A stretch of 64,000 nucleotides of DNA from CAVXGU01 sp963761615 (GTDB lineage: Bacteria > Acidobacteriota > Vicinamibacteria > Vicinamibacterales > CAVVIG01): positions 930,001 to 994,000 of the forward strand of contig CAVXGU010000003.1 in the NCBI GenBank assembly GCA_963761615.1, written 5' to 3'. The notes beneath the pieces were generated by a model. It searched no databases. It was not told the origin of the DNA and saw only the letters and a list, made by a program, of their open reading frames with translations. Made by a program: the position numbers and the translations under genes. This document shows positions 34,954-44,320 of the stretch, in pieces; position 1 is the first letter of the stretch, and every line of letters starts with the position of its first letter.

Positions 34954-36369
34954 TTGGCGGCGAGCTCCAGCCGGGGAACCGATCTCCCCATCCTGATCGT
35001 CGAGGACAAGGACTCGCTGCGCGCGATGCTGCGCCATGCCCTCGAGGCGCAGGGGCACGTGGTCGTCGAGGCGCGCGATCAGGACGAGGCGGTCCGCGCC
35101 CTGCACGACGCCCGGCCGGCGGTCGTCCTGACCGATCTCCGCCTGCCATCGGGTGACGGGCTGGGTGTCCTCCGGGCGGCGAAGGATCTGGAAGCCGAGC
35201 TGCCGGTGATCGTGATGACGGCGTTCGGCAGCGTGCAGGACGCGGTCTCGGCGATGAAGGACGGAGCGCTCGACTTCCTCGCCAAGCCCGTGGATCCCGA
35301 CCACCTGCTGCTGCTGGTCGAGCGGGCCCTGGCCCAGCGGCGGCTGGCCACCGAGAACATCCTGCTGCGCGAGGAGCTGGCGGCGCGGCGCGGCGCTCCG
35401 CAGATCATCGGCGACGATCCCAAACTCCGGCAGGTCTCCAGTGCGCTGCACCGGGCGGCCGGCACCGACGCCACGGTCCTCATCGAGGGCGAGAGCGGCA
35501 CGGGCAAGGAGCTCTTCGCCCGCGCACTCCACGCGCTCAGCGCGCGCGCCGACGGCCCCTTCGTGGCGATCAACTGCGCGGCGATCCCCGAGACGCTGCT
35601 CGAGACCGAGCTCTTCGGCCACGAGAAGGGCGCCTTCACGGGCGCGGTCGCCCGCAAGCCCGGCAAGTTCGAGCTGGCACACCGGGGCACGCTCTTCCTC
35701 GACGAGATCGGCGACCTGCCGCTCGCGCTGCAGGCCAAGATCCTGCGGGCGCTCGAGCTGAAGCGCTTCGAGCGCGTCGGCGGCACGGCGTCCATCCAGG
35801 TCGACGTCCGCGTGGTGGCGGCGACCAACCGACAGCTCAAGGCCGCGGTCGCGGCCCGGCAGTTCCGGGAGGATCTCTACTTCCGTCTCTCGGTGTTTCC
35901 CATCACGGTGCCGGCCCTGCGGGATCGGCCCGGCGACATCCCGACGCTGGCGCGGCACTTCGTCGATCGCTTCTGCCGCGACATCAACAAGAAGCCGTTC
36001 GTGCTCGCACCGTCGGCCGTGGACGCGCTGATCGGCTACCCGTGGCCCGGTAACGTGCGCGAGCTCCAGAACTGCATCGAGCGCGCGGTGATCCTCACCG
36101 AGGGCGACACGATCCACGCCCGCCACCTGCAGCTGGCGGCGCCGCCGTCGGCCGTGCCGGCCGACATCGCCGTGCACCCGCTGGCCTCGGTGGATCTGTC
36201 GGGCACGCTTCCCGAGGCCTCGAAGCGCGTCCAGCGGGCGCTGGAGCGGTGGAAGATCGAAGAGGCGCTGCAGGCGGCCGGTGGCGACACGGGCCTGGCC
36301 GCGGAGACGCTGCAGCTCGGCTACCGCGTCCTCGTCGGCAAGCTCAGGGAGTACGGCATTACTTCTTGA
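34954..36369 (+). CDS. NtrC-family sigma-54-dependent response regulator
   Basis: 471 residues, starting at a TTG directly behind the previous stop. Receiver domain with phospho-acceptor D61 (VLTDLRLPSGDG); AAA+ domain with Walker A GESGTGKE (179-186), GAFTGA (226-231) and Walker B GTLFLDEI; C-terminal Fis-type HTH ending LGYRVLVGKLREYG. No kinase gene is adjacent, so its partner is unknown; the orphan kinase after pilD is one possibility. The 3' end overlaps convergent aroB by 11 bp. Zero spacing to the secreted-protein gene implies translational coupling. Confidence 0.88.
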   Translation: MAASSSRGTDLPILIVEDKDSLRAMLRHALEAQGHVVVEARDQDEAVRALHDARPAVVLTDLRLPSGDGLGVLRAAKDLEAELPVIVMTAFGSVQDAVSAMKDGALDFLAKPVDPDHLLLLVERALAQRRLATENILLREELAARRGAPQIIGDDPKLRQVSSALHRAAGTDATVLIEGESGTGKELFARALHALSARADGPFVAINCAAIPETLLETELFGHEKGAFTGAVARKPGKFELAHRGTLFLDEIGDLPLALQAKILRALELKRFERVGGTASIQVDVRVVAATNRQLKAAVAARQFREDLYFRLSVFPITVPALRDRPGDIPTLARHFVDRFCRDINKKPFVLAPSAVDALIGYPWPGNVRELQNCIERAVILTEGDTIHARHLQLAAPPSAVPADIAVHPLASVDLSGTLPEASKRVQRALERWKIEEALQAAGGDTGLAAETLQLGYRVLVGKLREYGITS

Positions 36370-37444
36370 TCCCGATTCGCCTGAGCGCCGCGGTGATCTC
36401 CTTCGGCGTGACGTCGTCGACGATCGTCCAGGCACCGACGGCGGTCGGCAGCACGAAGTGCAGACGCCCCGCCACCACCTTCTTGTCGTGCGCCATGGCC
36501 GCGAGCAGGTCTGCGCTCGGGACGTCCGCGACCGGGGGCAGGGGGCCGAGGCCCGTGATCAGATCGGCGAGCGCCTGGCGATCCTGCCTGGCGAGCGCGC
36601 CTCGTGCGGCGGCAATCTCGGCCGCGACGAGCATGCCGTACGCGACGGCCTCGCCATGGCGGTAGCGCCGGTACTTGGTGGCGGCCTCGAGCGCGTGTCC
36701 CGCCGTGTGGCCGAAGTTCAGGATCCGCCGCAGGCCCGCCTCGCGTTCGTCGGCGGCGACGACCGCCGCCTTGATCCGGCACGACTCCGCGATCACTTCG
36801 GTCAGCGCCGGCGACTGGCGCGCGAAGATCGCGTCGCGCTCGGCGACGATCCGATCGAAGAGCGCGCGGCTCGACGTCATCCCGTACTTGACCACCTCGT
36901 ACAGCCCGGCGCGGAATTCCCGGCGCGGCAGCGTGGCGAGCACCGACGGGTCCACGAGGACGGCATGGGGCTGGTGGAACGCCCCGATCAGGTTCTTGCC
37001 GAGCGGATGATTGACGCCGACCTTGCCGCCGATCGCCGCGTCGACCTGGGCGAGCAGCGTCGTGGGCAGGTGGACGAGCGGAACGCCGCGGAGATACGTG
37101 GCGGCGGCGAAGCCGGCCATGTCGGTGATCACGCCGCCGCCGAGCGTGATCACGGTCGAGCTCCGCTCGGCGCTGGCGCGGACGAGCGCGTCGTAGATCC
37201 GCACGACCGTTGCGAGCTGCTTGTAGCGCTCGCCGTCGGGGACGAGGATCGGCTCGTGCACGCCGAGGGCCGCGGCCGCGCGGGCGCCGTGCAGCCGCCA
37301 GACGAGCGGGCTCGACACGACGAACCGCCGCGACGGCACCTGGAGCTCGTCGAGCAGACGGCCCGCCTGGTCGAGGATTCCGTCTCCGATCGTAATCGTG
37401 TAGCGCCGGGACGCGGTGGGGACGTCGATACGGACGGGATTCAT
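36359..37444 (-). CDS. aroB: 3-dehydroquinate synthase AroB
   Basis: 361 residues, the normal length. Second step of the shikimate pathway: cyclises DAHP to 3-dehydroquinate using NAD and a divalent metal. Diagnostic segments are PDGERYKQL, LGGGVITDMAGFAAATYLRG, PTTLLAQVDAAIGGKVGVNH, GKNLIGAFHQP and the metal ligands in GLYEVVKYG, LNFGHTAGHALE and RYRHGEAVAYGM. No other shikimate genes are nearby. It is divergent from nadB across 32 bp. Confidence 0.97.
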   Translation of the reverse strand: MNPVRIDVPTASRRYTITIGDGILDQAGRLLDELQVPSRRFVVSSPLVWRLHGARAAAALGVHEPILVPDGERYKQLATVVRIYDALVRASAERSSTVITLGGGVITDMAGFAAATYLRGVPLVHLPTTLLAQVDAAIGGKVGVNHPLGKNLIGAFHQPHAVLVDPSVLATLPRREFRAGLYEVVKYGMTSSRALFDRIVAERDAIFARQSPALTEVIAESCRIKAAVVAADEREAGLRRILNFGHTAGHALEAATKYRRYRHGEAVAYGMLVAAEIAAARGALARQDRQALADLITGLGPLPPVADVPSADLLAAMAHDKKVVAGRLHFVLPTAVGAWTIVDDVTPKEITAALRRIGIKK

Positions 37445-37476
37445 GTGAGGCGGATGCTAGGATAGCACCTCGACCC

Positions 37477-39027
37477 TTGCAGACCGACCTGCGCACGGAG
37501 TTCCTCGTCATCGGTGGCGGCATCGCGGGCCTGCGCGCGGCCCTCGCGCTCGCGGGCGCGGGCCGCGTGCTGGTGATCACCAAGGCGGAAGCCACCGAGA
37601 GCAACACCGGATACGCGCAGGGCGGTATCGCCGCGGCGCTCGGCGACGACGACAGCCCTGCGCTCCACGCCGAGGACACGATCCGCGCGGGTGCGGGCCT
37701 GTGCGACGAAGCCGCCGTGCGCGTGCTCGTCGAAGAGGGGCCCGCCTACGTGACCGAGCTGGTCGACTGGGGCGTGCGCTTCGAGCGCGACGAGTCGGGG
37801 CGTCTGGCCTTCGGCCGCGAGGCGGCCCACTCGGTGCGGCGTGTGCTGCACGCCGGCGATGCGACGGGCCGCGAGATCGGACGCGTGCTGTGGGAGCGCG
37901 TCACCCGGCTGCCCCAGATCACCGTCATCAACTACGGCGTCGTCACGGAGCTCGCCGTCGAGCGCGGCGTCGCCGCCGGCGCCTGGTACGTCGATCGCGA
38001 CGGGGTGAAGCGGCGGATCACCGCGCGGGCGACGCTGCTCGCCACCGGAGGCGCGGGCCAGGTCTTCCGCGAGACGACCAACCCCGCGGTGGCGACCGGC
38101 GACGGCATCGCGCTCGGATATTTCGCCGGCGCCCGGGTCGCGGACCTGGAGTTCGTGCAGTTCCATCCGACCGCTCTCAAGCTCCCCGGTGCGCCGCGGT
38201 TCCTGATCTCGGAAGCGCTGCGCGGCGAGGGCGCCCGGCTGGTCAATGCCCGCGGCGAGCCCTTCATGTCCCGGTATCACGAAGGCGGAGACCTCGCGCC
38301 GCGCGACGTCGTCGCCCGCGCCATCGTGCAGGAGATGGAGCGAACGCCGGGGCCCGTGTCGCTGCGTCTGGACCACCTCGATCCGGCGTTCGTCCGCCGG
38401 CGCTTTCCGAACATCACCGAGATGTGCCGGCACGTGGGCCTCGATCTCGCGACGGATCCGATTCCGGTCGGTCCGGCGGCGCACTACATGATGGGGGGCG
38501 TCGACACCGATCGCTGGGGCCGGACGTCCGTGCCCGGACTGTTCGCCGCCGGCGAGGTCGCGTGTACCGGCGTCCACGGCGCCAACCGCCTGGCCAGCAA
38601 CTCTCTGCTCGAGGGGCTCGTCTTCGGCGCACGCGCCGGCCGCGCCATGCAGGATCCGCCGGCCGCGGCTGCCGCGGGACCGGATCGGCGCCCGGCGGAG
38701 GGCCCTCCCGCCGGCGTGCGCGTCGGACCGGACATGGATCGCGACGCCGTACGGGAGCTGGTCTGGACGGCCGCCGGCCTCTTTCGCACGCGCGACGGGC
38801 TGAGCAGCGCCGTGTCGGCGCTCGACGCCGCCGGCGCGGCGCTGCGGGCGTCGGTGGAGCGGGGTGGCGTGTCGGGTGACTGGCAGCGCCTCAACTTCGT
38901 CACCGTGGCCCGGTTGATCGCGCGCGCGGCCCTGCGGCGCGAGGAGAGCCGCGGCGGACACTTTCGCGCCGACTTCCCCGGGCGCGACGACGAGCGCTGG
39001 CGCGTCCACCTCACCGAGGTCGCGTAG
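37477..39027 (+). CDS. nadB: L-aspartate oxidase NadB
   Basis: 516 residues from a TTG that precedes the FAD-binding VIGGGIAGLRAALALAGAG. NadB oxidises L-aspartate to iminoaspartate for NAD synthesis. Family segments: NTGYAQGGIAAALGDDD, QFHPTALKLPGAPRFLISEA, EALRGEGARLVNARGEPFM, HYMMGGVDTDRWGRT and GANRLASNSLLEGLVFG. The C-terminal helical domain is present, though shorter than in some homologues. nadA and nadC are not in the window. A TAGGAT box (37458-37463) lies in the divergent gap. Confidence 0.95.
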   Translation: MQTDLRTEFLVIGGGIAGLRAALALAGAGRVLVITKAEATESNTGYAQGGIAAALGDDDSPALHAEDTIRAGAGLCDEAAVRVLVEEGPAYVTELVDWGVRFERDESGRLAFGREAAHSVRRVLHAGDATGREIGRVLWERVTRLPQITVINYGVVTELAVERGVAAGAWYVDRDGVKRRITARATLLATGGAGQVFRETTNPAVATGDGIALGYFAGARVADLEFVQFHPTALKLPGAPRFLISEALRGEGARLVNARGEPFMSRYHEGGDLAPRDVVARAIVQEMERTPGPVSLRLDHLDPAFVRRRFPNITEMCRHVGLDLATDPIPVGPAAHYMMGGVDTDRWGRTSVPGLFAAGEVACTGVHGANRLASNSLLEGLVFGARAGRAMQDPPAAAAAGPDRRPAEGPPAGVRVGPDMDRDAVRELVWTAAGLFRTRDGLSSAVSALDAAGAALRASVERGGVSGDWQRLNFVTVARLIARAALRREESRGGHFRADFPGRDDERWRVHLTEVA

Positions 39028-39064
39028 AATAGACCCTTTGCGCCAGCCGCGCGGTTGCAGCCCG

Positions 39065-40522
39065 ATGTCCAAGAAACCCGACTCCGAAGCCTTCGTCACC
39101 GAGATCACGCCGCGATCCCAGGACTTCTCCCGCTGGTACCTGGACGTCGTCCGGCGCGCCGAGCTCGCCGACTACACGCCGGTCAAGGGCTGTATGGTGA
39201 TTCGGCCGTACGGCTACGCCATCTGGGAGCTGATCCAGCAGGCGCTCGACAGCCGCATCAAGGCCACGGGCCACGTCAACGCGTATTTCCCGCTGTTCAT
39301 TCCGGAGAGTCTGCTCCACAAGGAGGCCGAGCACGTCGAGGGCTTCTCGCCGCAGGTCGCCTACGTCACCCACGGGGGCGGTGAAGAGCTCGAGGAGAAG
39401 CTCGTCGTGCGGCCCACCTCCGAGGCCATCATCGGGACGATGTACGCCAAGTGGGTCCAGTCGTGGCGCGACCTGCCGATCCTGCTGAACCAGTGGGCCA
39501 ACGTCGTCCGCTGGGAGAAGGTGACCCGGCCCTTCCTCAGGACCACGGAGTTCCTCTGGCAGGAGGGCCACACGGCCCACGAGACGGAGGAGGAGGCCGA
39601 GTTCGAGACGCGGAAGATCCTCGACCTGTACGCCGACGTCTGCGAGTCCGTCCTGGCCATGCCGGTCCTCAAGGGCCGCAAGTCGGAGAGCGAGAAGTTT
39701 GCCGGCGCCCTCCGCACGTACTCCATCGAGGCGCTGATGGGAGACGGCCGCGCCCTGCAGGCCGGGACGTCGCACAACCTCGGACAGAATTTCGCCAAGG
39801 CATTCGACATCACGTTCCAGGCACGCGACAAGTCGGTGCAGCACGTGTGGGGCACGTCGTGGGGCGTGACGACGCGGCTGGTGGGCGCGATCATCATGAC
39901 CCACGGTGACGACAGCGGGCTGGTCCTGCCGCCGCGCGTGGCGCCGCACCAGGTCGTCATCGTGCCCATTCCACGCGGCAACTGGCAGGAGACCGTCCTG
40001 CCCAAGGCCCGCGAGATCGCCTCGGCGCTGACCGCCGCCGGGATTCGTGTCAAGCTCGACGACCGGGACACCCAGACGCCGGGCTGGAAGTACGCCGAAT
40101 GGGAGCTGCGCGGCGTCCCGGTCCGGCTCGAAATCGGCCCGAAGGACATCGAGAAGTCGTCGGTCATGGCCGCGCGCCGCGATACGCGCGCCAAGCAGTC
40201 CCTGCCGATGGACGGCCTCGCCGGCCACCTCCACGGACTGCTCGACGAGATCCAGGCGGGCCTGTACGCGCGCGCCGTCGCCTTCCGCGAGGCGCACACG
40301 CAGCGCGTGGCGAGCTACGCGGAATTCCGGGAGGTGATGGAAGGCCGTCCGGGCTTCATCGTGGCGCCCTGGTGCGGCGACGCCGGGTGCGAGGCACAGA
40401 TCAAGACGGACACGCAGGCCACGATCCGCAACATGCCGCTCGACGCGCCGCCACCGTCGGGCCGCTGCATCCGGTGTGACCGCGACGCCTCGGCCGAGGC
40501 CTGGTTCGCGAAGGCGTACTGA
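39065..40522 (+). CDS. proS: Prolyl-tRNA synthetase, short (archaeal/eukaryotic-like) form
   Basis: 485 residues from the ATG at 39065; a TTG at 39038, 7 nt after a TAGAAT box, is an alternative start. Class II core with SRWYLDVVRRAELADYTPVKG, VVRPTSEAIIGTMYAKW, FLWQEGHTAHETEEEAE and GTSHNLGQNFAKAFDI. The long editing insertion of the E. coli-type enzyme is missing; instead there is a C-terminal zinc-type domain with cysteines in APWCGDAGCEAQ and GRCIRCDRD and the terminal Tyr. Cytoplasmic; charges tRNA-Pro. Confidence 0.95.
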   Translation: MSKKPDSEAFVTEITPRSQDFSRWYLDVVRRAELADYTPVKGCMVIRPYGYAIWELIQQALDSRIKATGHVNAYFPLFIPESLLHKEAEHVEGFSPQVAYVTHGGGEELEEKLVVRPTSEAIIGTMYAKWVQSWRDLPILLNQWANVVRWEKVTRPFLRTTEFLWQEGHTAHETEEEAEFETRKILDLYADVCESVLAMPVLKGRKSESEKFAGALRTYSIEALMGDGRALQAGTSHNLGQNFAKAFDITFQARDKSVQHVWGTSWGVTTRLVGAIIMTHGDDSGLVLPPRVAPHQVVIVPIPRGNWQETVLPKAREIASALTAAGIRVKLDDRDTQTPGWKYAEWELRGVPVRLEIGPKDIEKSSVMAARRDTRAKQSLPMDGLAGHLHGLLDEIQAGLYARAVAFREAHTQRVASYAEFREVMEGRPGFIVAPWCGDAGCEAQIKTDTQATIRNMPLDAPPPSGRCIRCDRDASAEAWFAKAY

Positions 40523-40536
40523 GGGCCCCGGGGCCC
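40523..40536. terminator. Palindrome between convergent proS and HEAT-repeat gene
   Basis: GGGCCCCGGGGCCC is a perfect 14-bp palindrome filling most of the 18-bp gap between the two convergent stop codons. It could serve as a bidirectional terminator, but no T tracts follow. Confidence 0.4.
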
Positions 40537-40540
40537 TGGC

Positions 40541-41569
40541 TCAGGCTTTCAGAAGCTCCCCGACAATCCCGGGCGTGCGCCGTTCGATCCGCTTCATGAC
40601 CGCATGGCGTCTGGTGAGCCGCTCGCGCTTCGCGATCGTGCGAAAGACGTCCGCGAGATGGCTCGGCCACCACTCGGCGCCGGGATGCCCGGAGTGCTTC
40701 GAGCGCGCATAGGCCGCGGCGATCGCGTCGAGGCAGCTCGCATCGCCCACCAGACCCATCGCCGAGAGGAACTCCACCGGGACCGGCCCCGGCGCGCGCT
40801 CGAGCGTTTCCTTCAGGTCGTACACGGCGAGCCGGCTGCCCCGGTGGGCCAGCGCGACGTGGGCGGCGCCGCGCGCCACCATCCACGCCTCGCGCCCCGT
40901 GCCGTCTTCGGCCGCCTCGCGTTCGCGGAGCCGGTCGACGAGCTGCTGCAGGACAGCCAGGGGCGTCTTCGAGCCCGTGTGGGCGACCGCGTGACGGAGG
41001 GTGTCCGGCGCGTCGGGCATCCGCCCCTGGGCCGCCTCGGCGACGATGTCGGCCAGCCTCGTCACCGGGGCCGGTGCGGGCTGACGGGCCGGGACGCCAG
41101 CCCTGATGGCCGGGCTCGCGTCGTCGCGAAGCGCCTCCCAGATGGGGCCGAGCGTGGGGGAGCCGAGCTCGGCGAGTGCCTCGATGGCCGATACCCGGAC
41201 GGCTTCCGGCCGCTGCCGGTCGAGCACGAGCCCGGTCAGCGCGTCCAGCGTCTCGACGCCGTGGGCGCCTCGCAGGAACGGTCGCAGGGCGGCGACCGCG
41301 GCGACGGCGACGGCCGGGTCGTCCCCGCGGGCCGACCGCAGCGCGGGGCCGAGGCTCCTGGGATCGCCGATGGCGTCGAGGGCCCGGAAGGCCGCGACGC
41401 GGGCGCCGCTCGGGCCCCCGCCCTCGGCGACGCCGGCCAGCCGGTCCACGGCACGCGCCCCGATCACCGTCAGGCGCGCCACCGCGGCTTCCCGGGTGAC
41501 GGCCAGTTCGGACGAGAGGTCGGCGATCAACGCGTCGATCTGCTGTCCGGACGACGCCCTGATGACCAC
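40541..41569 (-). CDS. HEAT-repeat protein of unknown function
   Basis: 342 residues from the GTG at 41569, preferred because GGAG lies 6 nt upstream (41579-41576); a GTG at 41605 would add 12 residues. The N-terminal ~150 residues are HEAT/armadillo-like repeats (TREAAVARLTVIGARAVDRL, ARVAAFRALDAIGDPRSLGP, AVRVSAIEALAELGSPTLGP). The C-terminal half is helical without recognisable domain and contains HRGSRLAVYDLKETLERAPG. No signal peptide, so probably cytoplasmic. A scaffold or interaction role is only a guess. Confidence 0.75.
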   Translation of the reverse strand: MVIRASSGQQIDALIADLSSELAVTREAAVARLTVIGARAVDRLAGVAEGGGPSGARVAAFRALDAIGDPRSLGPALRSARGDDPAVAVAAVAALRPFLRGAHGVETLDALTGLVLDRQRPEAVRVSAIEALAELGSPTLGPIWEALRDDASPAIRAGVPARQPAPAPVTRLADIVAEAAQGRMPDAPDTLRHAVAHTGSKTPLAVLQQLVDRLREREAAEDGTGREAWMVARGAAHVALAHRGSRLAVYDLKETLERAPGPVPVEFLSAMGLVGDASCLDAIAAAYARSKHSGHPGAEWWPSHLADVFRTIAKRERLTRRHAVMKRIERRTPGIVGELLKA

Positions 41570-41667
41570 GATGTGCTCCAAAACGGCAACGGCCGGACGC
41601 TTCACGCGTCCGGCCGCTGCGACTGCTCCGAGCGCCCGGGAGAGCGCCCCCGGGTCGATGCCTTGCG

Positions 41668-43365
41668 CTACTGAACGCTCACGACGAGCGCGGCCCGGCG
41701 GTTCAGCCGGCGCGTCTCCTCGCGGGAGTTGTCGTACTTGGGCGCTTCCTCGCCGTAGCTCCGGGTCTGGAGCCGCGACGCGGGCACGCCGCGCGAGACG
41801 AGGTAGTCCCGCACCGCGTTGGCGCGACGATCGCCCAGCGCGAGGTTGTACTCGGCCGTGCCGATGTTGCAGGTATGGCCCTCGATGACGATGTTCTTGC
41901 CGGGGTTCGCCATCAGCTTCGTGACCGCGTCGTCCAGGAGGCGCAGCGCCTCAGGCCGCAGCGTCGAGCGGTCGAAGTCGAAGTACACGTCCTCGAACGT
42001 CAGCTCGACGACCGGCGGCGGTGCGGTGACCTGCACGGTGACCGACGCGTTCGCGGTGCCGCCCTTGCCGTCGTTGACCGTTACGGTGATCGGCACCGGA
42101 CCGGCCTGCTGCGGTGCGGTCCAGCCCGTCTGGGTGGCCGACGGGTTCTGGAAGGTGCCGGTCGGCGCCGTCCAGCGATAGGTCAGCTGGTCGCCGTCCG
42201 GATCCTGTCCCGTGGCGGTCAGCGTCGAGGACTGGCCCACCTGGACGGTGCACGGGTCGCACTCCGCGCGAACGGTCGGCGGCCGATTCTCGGGCGGCGC
42301 CGGCGGCGGCGGGGGCGGCGGGGGCGGAGGCGGCGGCACGTAGCGGCGCACGCCGGGGTGATACCCCAGACGGACCATGTAGTCGACGAAGTCGCCCGAC
42401 GTCGAACCCTCGGTGTTGTAGTCGGACCGCTTCGCGGTGGGGAAGTTGAACGTCGCGCCCCCGCCGAGGAAGAAGCCGCTCTTGGCCTGCCACGTCAGGC
42501 CGATCGCGCCGGTGGTCAGCTTGTCGATCGGGTACGCGCCCGAGGCGATGCTGCCGTCGGCGGCGACGATCGGCGTGTTGATGGTGAGGGTGCTGTCGAA
42601 GGGCACTTCACCGAAGAGCTCGGCGGTCACGCGAAGCGGGCTCGTCGAGGGGAAGCCGGCACCCACGCCCCAGCGGAAGCCGTTGGTCATCTTCACGGCA
42701 TCCGTGTTGCCGCGCAGGATGGCCCCGCCGTATCCCGACAGCTCGACGCTGTTGTTGACGTTCTTGCTGACGACGAAGTCCAGGGTCGTGTCGACCTTGC
42801 CGGTGCTCACGCCGACCTTGTCGTCGCCGGTCGGAATCTTGAACATGACGCGGAACGCGGCCGCGGCCGGCTTGTGATCGCCTTCCGACATCAGGTTGGC
42901 CTTGAGGCCGAGCGTCAGATCGCCGAGCTGGTTGCCGGTCCAGTAGCTGTTGACGAACGGGTAGCTGTAGACCGGCGCGCCGGCGTTGCCGGAGGTGAAG
43001 ACCGGGCGGACGTCGCGGTCGATGCGGGTGTCCAGGTTGAACGATCCGAACACTTCCACGTGGCTGGCCACACCCACGCCGAAGGTGGCCGCGATGTCGG
43101 AGATGTTGCTGAAGCCCGCGACGTAGTTCATGCCGACGCGCTGCAAGCTGACGGAGAACAGCTTGCGGTCGAGGACTTCGGCCGACGGCACGTGCCACAG
43201 GCCGGTATCACCACTGAAGGTCGGCGTAGCCGGACGCGTGGCGTCGGAAGATTGCGTCGCCGACGAGTTCGATTGGGCTGAGGTCGGCGTCGATTGGGCG
43301 CTGGCGGCGCCTGCCCACACGAGACAGACGGCGGCAATGCCAAGGGAGCGAAGCGAGGTGGTCAT
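41668..43365 (-). CDS. OmpA-family outer-membrane protein with PKD-like domain
   Basis: 565 residues with signal peptide cleaved near ASAQ. Residues ~45-340 look like an outer-membrane beta-barrel (alternating aromatic/Gly-rich strands such as SFNLDTRIDRD and GAIGLTWQAKSGFFLGGGAT). A 12-Pro run leads to a PKD/cadherin-like domain (~360-440; DPDGDQLTYRW). The OmpA C-terminal domain (~450-565) has DVYFDFDRSTLRPEALRLLD and EGHTCNIGTAEYNLALGDRR; the diaminopimelate-binding Asp after GHT is replaced by Cys. It would tether the outer membrane to peptidoglycan. GGAGG (43376-43380) and a sigma-70 promoter precede it. Confidence 0.88.
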   Translation of the reverse strand: MTTSLRSLGIAAVCLVWAGAASAQSTPTSAQSNSSATQSSDATRPATPTFSGDTGLWHVPSAEVLDRKLFSVSLQRVGMNYVAGFSNISDIAATFGVGVASHVEVFGSFNLDTRIDRDVRPVFTSGNAGAPVYSYPFVNSYWTGNQLGDLTLGLKANLMSEGDHKPAAAAFRVMFKIPTGDDKVGVSTGKVDTTLDFVVSKNVNNSVELSGYGGAILRGNTDAVKMTNGFRWGVGAGFPSTSPLRVTAELFGEVPFDSTLTINTPIVAADGSIASGAYPIDKLTTGAIGLTWQAKSGFFLGGGATFNFPTAKRSDYNTEGSTSGDFVDYMVRLGYHPGVRRYVPPPPPPPPPPPPAPPENRPPTVRAECDPCTVQVGQSSTLTATGQDPDGDQLTYRWTAPTGTFQNPSATQTGWTAPQQAGPVPITVTVNDGKGGTANASVTVQVTAPPPVVELTFEDVYFDFDRSTLRPEALRLLDDAVTKLMANPGKNIVIEGHTCNIGTAEYNLALGDRRANAVRDYLVSRGVPASRLQTRSYGEEAPKYDNSREETRRLNRRAALVVSVQ

Positions 43366-43441
43366 CAGGCTGTAACCTCCAAGGGTGACAGCAGTCGGTT
43401 ATGAAAAAGGCCGCAAATCCTTCGTCTTTCTAGCCCGAACT

Positions 43442-43470
43442 ATAGTAGGCCCACGGCTAGTCGAAGTCAA
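43442..43470 (-). promoter_or_regulatory. Sigma-70 promoter of the OmpA-family gene
   Basis: On the minus strand: TTGACT (43470-43465), a 17-bp spacer and TACTAT (43447-43442). The leader to the ATG at 43365 is about 70 nt and contains the GGAGG ribosome binding site. Confidence 0.75.
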
Positions 43471-43488
43471 TCAACGACTTAGCGTCCG

Positions 43489-44307
43489 CTAGTCGATCGG
43501 AGCCGTATCGTCCTTGGGGCGCTTGGGGCCGACGAGCCAGGCGATGCCGATGCTGAGGAGGTAGAGTCCGATCATCGGCGCCGCGAAGACGGTCTGGGTG
43601 CCCGGGTCGCCCGTGGGCGTGATGACCGCCGCGATGATGAAGATCACGAGGATGGCGTACTTGATGTTGCGCGCCAGGAAGCGTGCGCTGACCATCCCCA
43701 TCTTCGCGAGGAAGAAGACGATCGTCGGCATCTGGAACACGAGGCCCATCGCGAGCAGGAACTTCACGTACATCGAGAAGACGGGCTCGAGGCGCGGCAT
43801 GAACTGCAGGTCCGGCGAGGCGAAGCTCGCGAAGAACCGCATCATGAACGGGAACATCAGGTAGTGGTTGAACGCGGCGCCGCCGATGAATCCGGCGCTC
43901 GAGAGGACGACGAAGGGGATCGCGAACCGCTTCTCGTGTGCGTAGAGCCCCGGAGCGATGAAGCGCCAGACCTGATACATGATCGCCGGCGCCGCGATCA
44001 CCGCTCCGGCGATGAGCGACAGGCGGATGTAGAGGGTGAAGGCCTCGGTGGGCTCCGTGTAGATGAGCGAGATGCCCGGCACGGCCTGGTTCATCGGGCT
44101 CATCACGAAGGCGTAGATCTTCCCGATGAAGGCGAACGACACGGCCACGCCCACGGCGAGGGCGATGGCCATGTTGATGAGTCGCTTCCGGAGCTCGTCG
44201 AGGTGCTCCAGAAACGACATGCGCGCACCGAGCTCCTCCTCCTGCACCTCTGGAGGCGCCGGGGGCAGCGCGGCGGCACCGCGGCTCGGGAAGGGCACGA
44301 GGGCCAT
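43489..44307 (-). CDS. tatC: Sec-independent protein translocase TatC
   Basis: 272 residues, six membrane helices. TatC is the receptor for twin-arginine signal peptides. Family segments: MSFLEHLDELRKRLINMAIA, FVMSPMNQAVPGISLIYTEP, VWRFIAPGLYAHEKRF and FGHPTG-like VITPTGDPGTQTVFAAPMI. An extra ~28-residue hydrophilic N-terminal extension precedes the conserved start MSFLEHLDE. It follows tatA by 13 nt in one operon. Confidence 0.96.
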   Translation of the reverse strand: MALVPFPSRGAAALPPAPPEVQEEELGARMSFLEHLDELRKRLINMAIALAVGVAVSFAFIGKIYAFVMSPMNQAVPGISLIYTEPTEAFTLYIRLSLIAGAVIAAPAIMYQVWRFIAPGLYAHEKRFAIPFVVLSSAGFIGGAAFNHYLMFPFMMRFFASFASPDLQFMPRLEPVFSMYVKFLLAMGLVFQMPTIVFFLAKMGMVSARFLARNIKYAILVIFIIAAVITPTGDPGTQTVFAAPMIGLYLLSIGIAWLVGPKRPKDDTAPID

Positions 44308-44320
44308 GGGGGGCGCGTTC

